Positions 1 to 12,427 of a stretch of 64,000 nucleotides of DNA are shown here, piece after piece. The stretch lies in assembly GCA_027186245.1 (NCBI GenBank), contig CP114495.1, positions 8,176,501 through 8,240,500 of the forward strand, in the 5' to 3' direction. Position 1 is the first letter of the stretch. Each line of letters begins with the position of its first letter. This DNA is from Coriaria nepalensis (Eukaryota; Streptophyta; Magnoliopsida; Cucurbitales; Coriariaceae). Both the position numbers and the translations under genes were made by a program. Under the pieces are notes generated by a model. The model worked only from the letters and a program-made list of their open reading frames with translations, had not been told where the DNA came from and did no database searches.

Positions 1-217
1 TCAATCCGAATGGTTTACAAGGTCAGAAAGTGGAAACAGCGCACCTACAACTCACTTGGGAAAACACATTATGAGATTATCTAATTATGATCATATGTTG
101 CAATTCACTTGAGCACCTAAATACCCAGGAAAATAGAGAAAAAACAATACCCAATAAATCTTGCTTTATAATTGACCTAAAAATATGCAAAGAAGCTCTA
201 AGAACACACAACAACAA

Positions 218-231
218 CCCCCCCCCCCCCC
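218..231. repeat. Poly-C run (14 C)
   Basis: A homopolymer of 14 C lies inside the likely first intron of the left-edge gene. Such runs are prone to length errors in sequencing and assembly. Confidence 0.8.
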
Positions 232-294
232 AATCGAACAAAAAAATCGATTTCATTGAGAACGAAAACTAGAAAATGGGGGGAAGCCGCAAAC

Positions 295-486
295 CTGTCT
301 TCTAAGGATTGTAGCAGGGAATGTAGTGGAGCTCATAAGATAAAGCCAGAAGCAGAGAGTGAAACTACTACTACCATTCTCTCTCAACTCTTCTCCATCT
401 CCATCTCCTCCTTCAAGTTCGAGCCTGAAATCTTTAAGCAGCGAGTAGTCTTCTTCTCTTAATACCGACTCCTCGTCAATAGCCAT
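295..486 (-). CDS. First coding exon of an unrecognised minus-strand gene (partial)
   Basis: The exon starts at an ATG read from 486 down and encodes about 64 residues beginning MAIDEESVLREEDYSLL, then an acidic Glu/Gly/Asp stretch and a hydrophobic segment (FTLCFWLYLMSS). The FTLCFWLYL block resembles a strand of LamG/concanavalin-like domains, but this is only an impression. A good donor (CAG then GTTTGC on the minus strand) follows at 294-293, so the reading frame after it is intron. Later exons must lie beyond position 1, because I see no convincing continuation in 1-290. Upstream (533-566) there is a GA/CT-rich tract typical of plant 5' leaders. I do not recognise the family. Start and donor are seen directly; the function is unknown. 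Confidence 0.5.
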
Positions 487-532
487 GATTTCTTCCTCAC
501 TTCCTCCTCCTCAACCAACTCAGAAAGGGCTC

Positions 533-566
533 GGCTCTCTCTCCCTCTCTCTCTCTCTCTCTCTCC
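533..566. repeat. CT microsatellite in probable 5' leader
   Basis: An almost pure CT tract lies about 50 bases upstream of the minus-strand ATG at 486. It reads as GA repeats on the coding strand, a common composition of plant core promoters and 5'UTRs. Confidence 0.7.
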
Positions 567-600
567 CGCTCTAGAAAAGCTTTTACAGGGGAGACGCTGT

Positions 601-1729
601 GATTTGACGGTTGGTTCTGTATTGTGTATTCTAGTTATGGTAAATTAGGATTTATACCCCAAACATTATTAAAATTAGAATAAAACATCTGTAATTATGA
701 TAATTATTTTTCGTCCCATTTTTAAGAATAATTAAGATCAACTTTCTACTCTATCATCCATTTGCGCTGACCCAAATCTTGACTAAAACATGACTACCAA
801 CCCGGATCTTTAAAATATAAAGGACAATGAAGTTGTAGATAGTTAATTTGTTGATTTCTAATTTTTGTGAGGGCTTGAAATGCAAATTATTTCAAAGCCA
901 ACCCTATTTAAATAACGTCGCTCATCGATTTTATCCACATATATCGATGAAATTGAAATTTGCTTTACTTAAATTTTTGAAACGAAACTTTATTGAAGTT
1001 GCCGTATTTTTGTAATTTTCCTTCTTTTCTTTAATTTTTTTAATTTTTCATTTAGAAACTAAAGAGTCTAAGATAGTGGGTTTAATCATAAACAATATGG
1101 GGTGATAAGTTTTATTTCCTTCATTCTAATAAGGACTATAAGCTAATTAGTTGCCAATCCATATATAATTGTTTTAACTACATATCTATTTTTTTCAGTT
1201 CGAATTGGAAGTTGGATTATGTAATTAAGGTTTGGGTCAAGACAGACCGATGCAAATAAGTAAAATGAACTACTTATTAACTTTTTAAGTGACTTGAGGG
1301 TTATCCTAAGTTTTTCTTAAAATGAGAGGGTGCACTTTAGTTATTAAGACTATCGAGGGCGTATTCTAATTTTAATGATTTTCGGAGGTTAACTTGAAAA
1401 CGTCGGTTACGATCGTCTTAATAAGAAGTAATTTATGACGTGGCAGAATCCTATTGGAATCCTTTGGAGTTACGATTAGCAAGCGGTGTCGTTCGACGTT
1501 ATAGTTGGCGCGGAAACTTGAATCTCATCGTGTGGGAAGCATAGATTTTATACATGCGGCCTCCGATTCCGTTGATCTAACGGTATTCCGAGATCCGAGT
1601 TTGGTTGATGCATCATTACTGTGGGATGCGAACGTTATTGTGAGCTTGGAGGTAGACGATATTTTCCAGGACTGAAAACATTATCCCTCTTCCTTCGGGG
1701 AGCGAGACTAGAGAGAGAGATACAGAGAA
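601..1729. other. Intergenic region between divergent genes
   Basis: AT-rich sequence separates the left-edge minus-strand gene from the IMP1-type gene. No coding segment is recognisable. The last ~60 bases before 1730 are purine-rich (GAGAGAGAGA) and are probably the 5' leader of the protease gene. Confidence 0.5.
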
Positions 1730-3236
1730 ATGTGGGCGCAGTGGAAGAGCATAGTAAAGGAGGCAATTGATCGAACAGCCATTGTTGCGAAGTTCTTATG
1801 CTTGCTTCACGTCACAAATTCTTACATCTATTCTCCTGCAGTCGTTCGTTTCTTGCTCCTTTTCAATTTCATTTCTCTTTTTGAGTCGAAAAATGTTTAT
1901 CGAATTTCCGATCGATCTGGCGTTTATGATTTTTGGCAGGTTTTCGGGCCCAGTATGTTTCCGACATTGAATGCGACCGGAGATCTACTCTTATCTGAAC
2001 ATATTTCGCATCGGTTCGGAAAGGTAGGACCAGGAGATGTGGTGCTGATTCGGTCCCCGATAAACCCTATGAAGATTGTTACTAAGCGCATCGTTGGTAT
2101 GGAAGGGGATAGGGTTTCTTTCTTTCGCGATCCACATAATTCTGAAGGATTCCAATCTGTTATGGTATGTATGTGGTCATCAGTTTTTTGTTCTTTGTAG
2201 TTTCTGTGACCTCTGGAAATTTGTTTTGTTATTATGTTTATTGAGAAGGCTAATATATCTTTTTAAGACTATCTTCTCAATGTTCAAAACTGTAGAAATT
2301 GAAGAGAAATGTAACAATTTAGTTCCCGATTGTTATCATGTGTTTAATTACAGGAGAAAAAACAAAAGGCTTTTCATACATTTTGGAATACAGTGCGTCG
2401 GCGTCTCTCCTCACATCGGTGGCATATATCTGATTTAGGACATAGTTTCTTGGATTGCAGTCGTTTTATTATTGTGTTGTTTGTCTAGTGACTATAGAAT
2501 TTTTCTTCTTTGTGGTTGATTTCTTGCTGATATTGATTTCTAGTTGGGTTTGGATGGTTAGGTCCCGAAAGGGCATGTTTGGATTGAAGGGGATAACAAA
2601 TGCGTTTCTAGGGATTCTCGACTTTATGGACCTGTACCTTATGGTCTTATTGAAGGAAAACTAATTCTTAGGGTAAGTTTTCCTCTTCTCCACATCGCCC
2701 CCACCAATCTTTTTATTTATGTATATATGATATTGATTGTATTCTCAGATATCTTTGCAATTCATTCTCGTTAAAATTATAGTATAGAAGATGATTAAAT
2801 GGTGGCTCGATACCTGAGAATGAAAGCTGAAGTGAAAAGAAAAGGACATTAGGATTGGAGATACTATTACTTTCTGACTAAAAAATTGAACGGGTATAGA
2901 AGTTTTTTAAGTCATCTAACTGGACTAGGTCATGACATATCCTCATTTGCAGCCCTTGGTTACATATAAATCCATCTAACCTTGGCCATCCAATTCATAA
3001 AAGATTGCATTGCGTGATAGTTGTGAATCGGAAATGATGAAGGTTGTTGGCTGGTTGTGATTGATCTTTGACAATTCTAGGATATCTAATCAATTTTAGG
3101 ATATCTAATCAATTTATTATCTATTTGATCAGCATCTTTTTTCCTTTTTGGGTGTACCCTAAAATGAGTTAATCGTCGTTTCTACTTTGATCTCTAGATA
3201 TGGCCGCCAGATAGCTTTGGAACATTGGAGGAATGA
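1730..3236 (+). CDS. IMP1: Mitochondrial inner membrane protease subunit 1-like (S26 signal peptidase)
   Basis: Four coding exons at 1730-1840, 1940-2164, 2562-2672 and 3198-3236 join in phase 0 to give 161 residues, the usual IMP1 length. IMP1-type enzymes remove sorting signals from proteins in the mitochondrial intermembrane space. The N-terminus ([16 protein letters not shown]) and following hydrophobic stretch match the family. The catalytic serine lies in GPSMFPT (Ser42) and the catalytic lysine in [11 protein letters not shown] (Lys86), separated by the conserved GDVVLIRSP segment. Exon 3 carries [12 protein letters not shown] and the [13 protein letters not shown] box, and exon 4 ends [12 protein letters not shown]. 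The exon 1 donor is weak: GTCGTT at 1841, or alternatively GT at 1844, which would add one Val. The asparagine and tyrosine of the usual NKYASxDSRHFG are Cys and Leu-Tyr here, mild changes. The gene appears intact. Confidence 0.88.
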
Positions 3237-5303
3237 ACTCAAAAAGATGAACTCCGTATCAAAGTAAGTGGCTGAATCCCTCGTACCAGCTATTTTTGGT
3301 ACCATTTTACCCCACTGGAAAATGGGATAAAGTAATAGTATCATGAAACTAAAGAAGTTTGCATTTGTAGTTTAGTAGAAATAGTTGAAGAGTAATTCTT
3401 AAATAGTGAAGATAAAGCTTGTTACCCGAAAGATTTGAGTCAACTTTGGCTAGCAAGATGGCCTTTGAGATATATATAATTGAGATGCTTTTATTAGTTG
3501 GACTGAATCCTTAACGTCTCTTCCTTTTTGTCTCCTTTTATTGCTTTATTTTGAGCTCTTGTCTTTTGATTTTCAACCTATTTGTTATACCACATTACTA
3601 AATCAATTCCTTCATGCTTTCAAGATCAGTGTACCCGGTTGCTTTGTCCACATTCTTGAGTTGCGATCAAGAAATCACTCGATTTGGTGAGGCTTCTATG
3701 TAAAATCGTTTATTTTTCCCAGCTCTGGTGCTTACTTTAGTGCCTTCCTTTTCAGGAAATTGCTGTCTTGGCATTCACAAAAATGAGTTCCTTCTTGCTT
3801 TTTACCAATCACATGCGGAAGCTGGGTGGAGTTGAGATAGGTTGAGTGGTTTTGAAACTGTAGTTAAGAAGAGTGAAAAGTCTGTAGACTGTATTTTGAG
3901 TTAGGAGTTTGGATTAATTGGATTTTAGCAGTTAGATCAACATTTGGACAAACTTATTCTAAAACATGGGAAATGATATTAGAAATCAATTCTTCCAAGA
4001 AATTCAACTAAATTCCTCCTCGTGTGATTTGGTTCCAAGCAAAGGGTTAGAGTTTCAAATGTTAAAACTTCACACAATCAAGCGGTTGAGTCTAAGTTAG
4101 TCTCACTACCATTACCCGAAAATAATTATTTTGAGTGTTTGTTAAAGAGAAAACAGTGTAGAAAGTGAAAACTACCTCCAGCCTCCTATCTTGGCATATG
4201 TATAACTAGTTTACATGTGGGAGAGCATATCTGATACATCAAGACTTGCTCCATCAAACTATCTTCGGCAGTTGCACGCCAATAAATTGATATCATCTGC
4301 ATCACCTAGGCATTTGCTTGAACATATTCTAACAATTTCAGCTCATTTTTTGAGCCAACAAATCCCCTGAAACAAAATATCTTAAGCCGTGACGCAAGAT
4401 ATGCCGGAACATTTTGCGGTGGAGTCCAGGATAATGAGTCAAGGTGGCGACACGACTGGTAATTAATACAACTCTGAGAACACGAGAGATCATAAGTTAA
4501 GAAAGCTGTAGTTTAAGTTTCTCTATAAATTTAATCCTTGAAAAAACTATACCAACCTTTTTAATCCAAACAAACCATAGAGAGAATCCAGCCATGAATA
4601 CCATCCTTTCGATCCTAAACCCCATATAAGAGAGAAGAGACATGCTTCAAATTATCTGCTCCAAGAGGGGAAACCCTCAAGCCCAGAACGAACAACCTCT
4701 CAGAAAGCACATGTAACTCATAAAGCTCATAAGAACCGAGGTCCAAGAGCAAACTTAAGAGAGATGGGGTATAATAACCCATCCATTAGGAATTCAATTC
4801 AGTTAGAAATGAATTCTTGTGTTCTAAACTTTTATGAATTCAGATGATTTAGAGTTATTTTTTTCTCCAAAATTCATGATTCGTAAATCCGGCCACTTTT
4901 GGTCGGATATAGCCATAATCTCAAAGAATATAGACATACCAGTAAATCTTCCAAGTTTAGCCACCTCTAAGAAAGTCTAAGCCTAATACTATCCTCATAA
5001 ACTCTATTATACTATAATGCCTCCAGCGGCCAGTAGACCTCCTCCAACGTGTATCCCGACAAGGAGAGGGAACAGCGGATGTTATTATTATTAAACATAG
5101 AAGTATATGTAACATAAAAATCGGTTGTCAGTAAGAAGGTAGTTATTCTACCAGTCAAAATTTACAAGGAATTGGATCCAATAGAATTTTTAGATAATTT
5201 TTTACTTGGTCGAGCCAGTATAGTACTCAATATTGGCACTTCTTTTCTTATTGAAGATCAGAATTCACATTGATTTTGCTGTCTAAGCAAAATAAAAACA
5301 TCC
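3237..5303. other. Intergenic region, no gene recognised
   Basis: Two kilobases lie between the converging IMP1-type and ribokinase genes. They are AT-rich and broken by stops in all frames. The first few hundred bases probably include the protease 3'UTR. I saw no recognisable transposon protein or tRNA. Confidence 0.4.
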
Positions 5304-5767
5304 TCATACCGAACTAAGTAGATTCAAAACCGATTCTCTATCAGGCATGCTTGGAATGGCTCCCTTAACTCTAACACAGAGAGAAGCTGCAGCGGCTGAC
5401 GGAAAAAAAAAAGAAAAAAAAGGAAGTAGTCAATCAAGCAGTAAATATGTTGAAAACGGGAACAGACACAGAAAAGGCTGTTATAACAAACCAGCAAATT
5501 TCATGCATTCCCTTTTGGACTTGCCCTCAACAAGTGCAACAGCAAAAGATGCAGTGAAAGTATCTCCCGCCCCAGTAGTATCGAGGACTTTATCTGCTGA
5601 TATGATTGGTTGTTCGATCGGTTTTTCTCCTTCCACAAATAGAGCAGACCCTTTGGATCCGAGTTTTACAAGCACTTGCTTAACACCCTGAAAAACAAAG
5701 AATTCAACAAAGTAGTGTGACATGGTGTAACGCGATTAGTGCGGTGCACTCGCAAGTCTTGTATAAG

Positions 5768-5798
<31 letters not shown>

Positions 5799-7523
5799 AT
5801 TTTATGACATTTCTGAACAGCTTGACTAATCTGGTCAAAGTTTTCGGTCGGCAAAGAAGTCAACCGAGCGAGCTCGCTTTCGTTTGGACTGAATATATCT
5901 ACAAAGCTGAGTAGTTCCGGAGGGATAGGTGCATCCACCCCTCCTGCATCTAAAATGACTGTAACACCAGCACTCTTGGCAGCCTGAAAAGAAGTAACTG
6001 ATCCCGGATTATGAAATAGAACAAATTTATAGAAAATAAGAGCAAAATCAGAAAGACTTGAACATTCTAGATAGTACAATAGCGAACAAAATCATAGTCT
6101 CTGAATGACATTTCAAACCCATGAATCATAAAATGATTATTGACTATATTATTTTCTTCATATATCTATAAGAGAGTGAAAAAATTACCAACCTAGATGA
6201 TGAATTATAGCATATAGATAAGTCTTATTCATGGTTTAGTCAAAATGTAAGCAATTTATGCAACAACTATATCTTAATCCAAGCAATACATGCTTTACAT
6301 TGATAAGAATTTATAAAAATCAAGATTAAATTCTCAGTAGATGAGATTTCCTCACAAGAATCATCAACGGTCAATTGATAAAGATAATAAATGTAGTTTT
6401 CACATCTACAAATGTCTATTACCTTCTAAAAATAATAGAAAGAACAACAACAAAACATCCCCAAAAAAAGTTCAATGAGAAATTCAGGATCTGACCTGCT
6501 CAGAGCCTCGGACACTCTTGATATGGAACAATTTTCTCGACACATATCAGAATTCAAATCAAATTCAAACTCTATCAAATACAACAGTTATCATCCATGA
6601 ACTAAATAGAAAAAGTGTTTAAGAAAAAGGGTCATCCTCGCCTAAAACCAAGTACTCGGTCTCTCATATTTCAAATCAACAGTCATAACAAGGTTTAGCA
6701 AACACAGTACAACATAGATAACACTAATCATAAGACCAAATGATGTATTCATAAATAGCAGAACATCTATGAACAGTATCCAATAATTGAGATTGCAATT
6801 AAACCCAGCAAAACCAATAAATAAAGAAAGGAAAGAAAGAGCTCAAGCTCTTACCTTTGCAACCTGAATGTTGACAGAATCAGGAATCTCCCGCTGAAGC
6901 AAAACGATCCCAGCATTCTTAATAACCTCTATATCCTTATCATCCAAATTCCGCGGCCAACAATTCATATTAGCACCACCCACAATAATGATCGAGTTCT
7001 GCCCATCAGGCTGAAGCATGACCACAGCATGACCAGTAGGTGCTTCAGACACAGTGCTCAAATGCTCGAGGAGGACCCCACCACCAGAAAGCGCCTCCAC
7101 GATCAGCTTTCCATGTGCATCTTGCCCCACCTGGCCCACAAAGTAAGTCGGGTACAACAGCTTGCCGCCGCACACGGCCTGGTTTGCGCCTTTGCCGCCG
7201 GCCAGAGTCTGGCCCGTCTTGGCGGAGATGGTCTCGCCTTCTTTGGGAAGTCTGTCGATTTCCACGTAGATGTCTGCATTGGCGGAGCCGACCACCACGA
7301 GCGGCGGCGTCGACGCCGGCTGGTTTGATGGGTTTATGGAGATGGAAGGGAGTGGAAGGTGTTTTCTTCTGCCATCTAAGAAGAGGGTTTGATTGTTGTT
7401 GTTGAAGTGAAGATGAGATGGGGTTCTTGTAAAGGTTGGAGAATTAGTGGGATTTTTTGGGGAGTTTTTCTGAGTGGTGGGTTGAAAATGGTTTGATGAT
7501 GGTGCGAGCGAGATAGCTTTCAT
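5304..7523 (-). CDS. RBSK: Ribokinase, PfkB family, with probable plastid transit peptide
   Basis: Exons in coding order are 7523-6855, 5983-5798, 5687-5492 and 5395-5304. They join to 380 residues, close to the ~380 of Arabidopsis ribokinase. The enzyme phosphorylates D-ribose to ribose-5-phosphate, recycling ribose from nucleosides. Residues 1-70 are rich in Ser, Thr, Asn and Pro with few acids, as in plastid transit peptides. The core begins VVVGSANADIYVEIDRLPKEGE. PfkB signature 1 is AGGKGANQA (108-116). Signature 2 is DTTGAGDTF (321-329), with catalytic Asp327 in GAGD. The C-terminus is AASLCVRVKGAIPSMPDRESVLNLLSSV. All junctions are GT-AG and phases match. A T27 run sits just inside intron 2 (5769-5795). 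The gene looks complete and functional. Confidence 0.92.
5769..5795. repeat. Poly-T run in ribokinase intron
   Basis: About 27 consecutive T on the + strand lie directly beside the donor of the second ribokinase exon. On the coding strand this gives GT followed by poly-A. Confidence 0.8.
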
Positions 7524-9183
7524 GGCCTCTTTCGTGTGCTGAGTTTTGCCCTCTCGCTGAGAAACGTCTAAGAGGTGGAAGGTGATGCGGCTCTTATCAA
7601 ATAATCGGCTTTGTGTTGAAAAAATTGATTTGTTTTTTGTAAAATTTAGAAAAAAAATGAAATTATAATTAAGTCCCCAGACTTAACTAGAAATATAATG
7701 AACACCTTAACATTTATTTAGTTATAAAACATACCCTATTTTAATAATTAAATACAACCAACCCCCAAAATTAAGTTTCCATCTTTTTCAATGGAATTAT
7801 CCATGTGGCTGCCATGTATCTGACCATTTGGTGGTCAATTCCGCCTCTACCTTATTCACGATTGGTCCAATGATAAAGAGTCAATGAGATTGTAGTTTTT
7901 TGTGTCTCTTTATTTAAGAATCTCTTGTATATATGAAATGTTATATTAAAAGAATTGATGTTATGTATTTTTTTTATATGGATTGGATGAATGTGTTGAA
8001 AGGATGGATATTTTGTATTAGATTTGTAATAGTTTCATATTTTTTTGCTTTGGAGATTTGAAGTTTTTGTTTTGGTCAAGTTTGTATAAAGATTCATCAA
8101 ATATTTTTACTATATAGTTTTTCAAATAATGCAATTTTTCAATTAATGCATTTGACTGGCCGTACAAAAAAAAAGTAGTAAACTTATTATTAAAAAAAAA
8201 AAAATAGACATTTCGTATAATCTTTAATTACTTGTTCATCCGTATAGTCCCTAATTACTTATATATATAATCTATCACTTATCATATCACTCCTCTAAAA
8301 CTTGAAATGTATTAGTTTCTTCAAGCGATTAGTACTATAGGTCTAGTCTTTCTATTTGGATTGTACATCGAACCTTTCACTATTTAATTTTTTATTTTTT
8401 ATAATTACGAAATTTTTTTTATACAATTTCATCTTGTATATTTAAATGGAGTAATTGGATATATAATATTATTTTAAATATTATTAAAAAAAACTTAAAT
8501 TAGAATCAAATTCAAATAATCATTCTTACCCAACTATTTAAATAATCTCTAATAATCCTACATTTCTTTATTTTCACTAAATAATACAACTTTTCAATAT
8601 GATCTTTCTCTTGTTTCTATTACCGAGCATTTCTCTTATTGAACCAAATATTTAGGTTTTATACCTATCATATGGTATCAGATAGATTGACACATCTAAT
8701 TCTTAGAAAAATAATTACGGAGAGTTAGAACTTTTTACAAATTTTTCAAAACCAAATAATTCTCAAACTATTTTGGTATCGATCAAAGATAATTATGAAG
8801 TCTGATCGACAACGATAAAAAAGAGTCTTAAGGGTTAAAAATAAATTATTTTTTGTCAATGGAAAATTAATCAAACCAAAAAGAACTCTTCATATGTTGC
8901 TTCTATTACTCAAGAGAATATCATAGTTGAAGCATGGAAATGTTGCAACGATTTGTTCTATTGCCTCTCTCAATTTACCAAAGTAGGAATGTTATTATAG
9001 CTAAATGATCAAGTAGTGTATTTTCTACCATATATATGAATGAAAGAGGCAAATCTACTCCTTCACTACAGTACCCTATTATGCATTTAGCTATAGGAGT
9101 TATATATGATAAATAGACAAATAATGAATAATATACAAAGACAAAATATAGTATTAATAATTATATAAATCTAATCCCAGTTC

Positions 9184-9296
9184 GTGGACCGGTCCATCCT
9201 TTGCCCCACCGAGCTTCCAGCCTGGGTTAAGCTTAGATTTCCTACATAGGGTCGGCAAGCCCATCCTTTGGCCCACCGAGCTTTCAATATTGGTTA
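9184..9296. repeat. Imperfect direct duplication around CCATCCTTTG
   Basis: The segment with CCATCCTTTGCCCCACCGAG near 9194 recurs near 9261 as CCATCCTTTGGCCCACCGAG. Each is followed by CTTCCA/CTTTCA and ends in TGGGTTA/TTGGTTA. Two copies, roughly 65 bp apart, are GC-rich against an AT-rich background. Confidence 0.6.
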
Positions 9297-9475
9297 TGTA
9301 TAAACAGGCTGGGCCACTCCTTTATACGACCTGACTTGGCCCATTTATTCTACGGGCTTCACCAAAAAAAACAGGCTGGGCGGTAGAAATTAAATCTCAC
9401 GTTGAAAACTTACATAGTAACATTGTGGTCTATAGAATTACAATAATAAAATAATGGGTCGAGCAGCGAGACTCG

Positions 9476-9487
9476 CACGTGCACGTG
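9476..9487. promoter_or_regulatory. Two abutting G-box hexamers
   Basis: CACGTG occurs twice without a gap. CACGTG is the core bound by plant bHLH and bZIP factors. No gene start is evident nearby, so a regulatory role is only a possibility. Confidence 0.25.
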
Positions 9488-12375
9488 TGGCATGGTCGTG
9501 ATATGCTTTTATGATTTTAGTGTCTTATTTGAGAAGTGACTGAGAGATGGTAGTTACTGTTATATACTTTTTTCAAATTTGAAAAATATGGATGTAGGGG
9601 AGACATTCATATCTCGAAAGTTATTTTCATTCAATACTCGAAGATAATTTATTTAAAGAGTGAAAATATCACTTTTGAAGAAAACTTATCAACACATTGG
9701 TGCACCATTTTGATGATGATTGATAAAGGATATTGAATTTGTTAGAGACGGTACACAAGAGATTGATCATCGACATGATAATCGACATTTTGAATCCGAT
9801 ATATCACATGACATTGAATGTTTATGTTAAGATATTTTTCAGAACCTTTCATGGAAACCTATCATATAATTGCATTCAATCCGCACAAAAAACATACAAC
9901 GACAGAAGCAAGCATGTGGGCTGTGGCTGCTTAAGATTTAGCGGCCACCATTAGCCCAGCATGTGATGTTGAGCTTTCTAGCAGCATTTAAAAACACTAC
10001 AGCTATGGCCAGCAGGTGATAGCAAAAGCTTATATTATTCATATGGATATGTAAGAAGAAAGTGATATGTTTCTATCATTTTTGTCATGTCTCCTACTAT
10101 AAATGATCTCTCTTTCTATATATACATAGAATAGCATAAGAGGAAAATAGCGCGTAACCGTGAAAAAAAAAATTTGCTAAACTAAAATTTAAATAAGATT
10201 TTATGAATTGACCCCAAAAAAAAAAAAAAGATTTTATGAACCCCGTACTAGAAACTGAATCCTATAGATCCAAACTGGATTTTAGTCTCAAACGTTCAAT
10301 CAACGAGTATACACAAATAGAGTTCAAAACTTTAAGTTGTTTTTCTGTCTATTTTCGAACCCACATTTTTATATTGTCGATGGAAGTGGACCCACAGAAA
10401 AAAAAAAGAAAAGGAATTAGCGATGTGTCAGTGGCAGAGTTTGTGGTTGCTGCAAGTAGTTGATGGAAGATATATATAGTCTATGTTTGTGGTGTGTGGT
10501 TGAACATAATCAACTAGAGATCATGTCTTTCTTTATCAATGAAAGTGACAAGTAGTCGTAGAGTTGAATATAATGGTCAAGTTGAACTTGGGAAACCCCG
10601 CTTGAGCGGAATTTCTATCCATTTTGGACACAATTGAAACAATTTAGATTCAATCTCCACCTCCAAGTTTTATCCCCTTCAAATTCTATCCGGCATAGGG
10701 TTATAGGATCACCGAACATTCTATTGTGCATAATAGTTAGCTTTTTTTTTTTTTTCTCCTCTGAATCAGAGTAATAATTAGATTAATTAGTTTTTTTTTT
10801 TTTTTTTTAAACCTGAATAGGTTAATGAGTTACTTAATTGGCGTATACTTGGAAACGGATATTTCAAATTGAAGTTTGTTGATTGGCAAATTCGAGTTTG
10901 ATTGAGATTACATGAAACATTAATTCGATGTTTTGGAAATTCAAACGGAAGTTTGGGATTTTGAAACTCGTTTTCAATAGGAAGCTTTAAGAAGTCCACA
11001 AATTTGCATTGAAGAGTACGAAGGTTGGAAAGGGATGAATGGTGGGACTTGAATTGAGTCTAAATTGTAAGGGTCTGTAAGTATTTTGAAATATATTTCA
11101 TAATTTAAAATATATTTTAACAATGTGACATAATTTAAGAAGAGAATAAATGTATTAAATTATGTCTGGTTTTTATTTTATAATTAATTTTTAATAATTA
11201 TAAAAAAATATTTTAAATTATATTTTTAATTTTTTTTCCTAATTTTCTGTCGCCCCGTCTACCATCGCTGCCTTATCGAACAAAAAAAAATAGAGCTTCA
11301 AGCTCCATCAAATGGAGCTCAATGCTTTTTCTTTTCTATCGTCAATAAGAAATTGAGAAAGAAATTGAAAATATAATTAAATTTTTAAGAATATTTTATG
11401 ATTATTAAAAGTTTGAATATTTTATTATAATATATCAAATTATGTATTGAAAATATTTTTTTAAAAAAACAAGTTTCAAAATACATTTTGAATCATGAAG
11501 ACAAACATGCTCTAAGGGTTTGGATCGGTCCAAAAGAATGATTGAAATTGAATAAAAATTCATCATAATCATTATATTTTTTTTTAATATTATTTAGTTA
11601 TTCTACAATCAGTTAACTTTATGAAATAAATGATGTATTAAAAAATAACGGTTGATATTAATTTTTTTTCAATCATAACTATAAATCTGAATGAATTCGA
11701 ATCCTATACAGTTAAGATTGAATCCAAAATTGTATAAATTATTACCTTAGATAATTTTGTATCAAACTTATGAAATTCAAAATCCTCAAATTTGACCCTT
11801 TACTTAATCCAATAAGACACGGCTGACAATATCTTGTAAGTTCTAGAGTCAACTACATTAACACTCTGTCGATGCAATTTGGTTTGCATTGCCGCCCCCA
11901 AGGAAAGATCTTAGATACGTAAACAAACAATACTTCTATGTGATTGACCGTCAAACCACACGCCAATATTGATGTTCTAATTCAAGAAAGTACCAATTTT
12001 TGAACTCCAATAAGAGAGTAAATACTTATATACATACAATTATACAATAGATGTGAGACTTTTTAATCTAAATAGGAAGGAGAGTTCCATGACTCTTTAG
12101 CCTATGTTTGGTTGGAGAGGGAAAAGAGGGATTATTTTTTTATTTTTTTATTTAATTTTAAGTTCAATTTTCTTGTTTGGATATGATTTTTAAGAGGGGA
12201 ATGTGACGGGAAGTAATGGATAGAGACAAATTTGTATTGTTTCTGCCGTTTTGGACTAGGTCAACTATCCCATGATAGGAAAATTGTTAGCATATTCTAA
12301 TTGTTCAAAAAAATAATACTTTTTTATATTAAAATGTAGACCAAAAATCATACGTTGACCTTTTTTGTTTTGTCT

Positions 12376-12427
12376 TGTTTGTTCTTGTTTTTGTTTTTGT
12401 TTTTGTTTTTGTTTTTGTTTTTGTTTT
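12376..12427. repeat. TTTTTG hexanucleotide microsatellite
   Basis: A run of about eight tandem TTTTTG-type units, with a slightly irregular start (TTTG, TTCTTG) grading into pure repeat. Confidence 0.75.

Larger units (their letters stand above)
7524..12375. other. Long AT-rich intergenic region
   Basis: The ribokinase promoter occupies the first part. The remainder is AT-rich with many homopolymers and short stop-bounded frames without family resemblance. Local structure includes a ~45-bp imperfect duplication (about 9184-9296) and two abutting CACGTG hexamers (9476-9487). No gene is supported. Confidence 0.4.

Noticed and set aside
5347..5691. Open frame on the + strand starting MLGMAPLTLTQ
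   Set aside because: It lies antisense over exons 3 and 4 and the intron of the ribokinase gene, which has strong domain evidence.
7029..7405. Two overlapping + strand frames with basic or Arg-rich translations
   Set aside because: They are antisense shadows of the GC-rich first ribokinase exon.
12100..12200. Possible left terminal inverted repeat of the Harbinger element (CCTATGTTTGGTTGGAGAGG)
   Set aside because: No matching inverted copy was found on the right side by eye.
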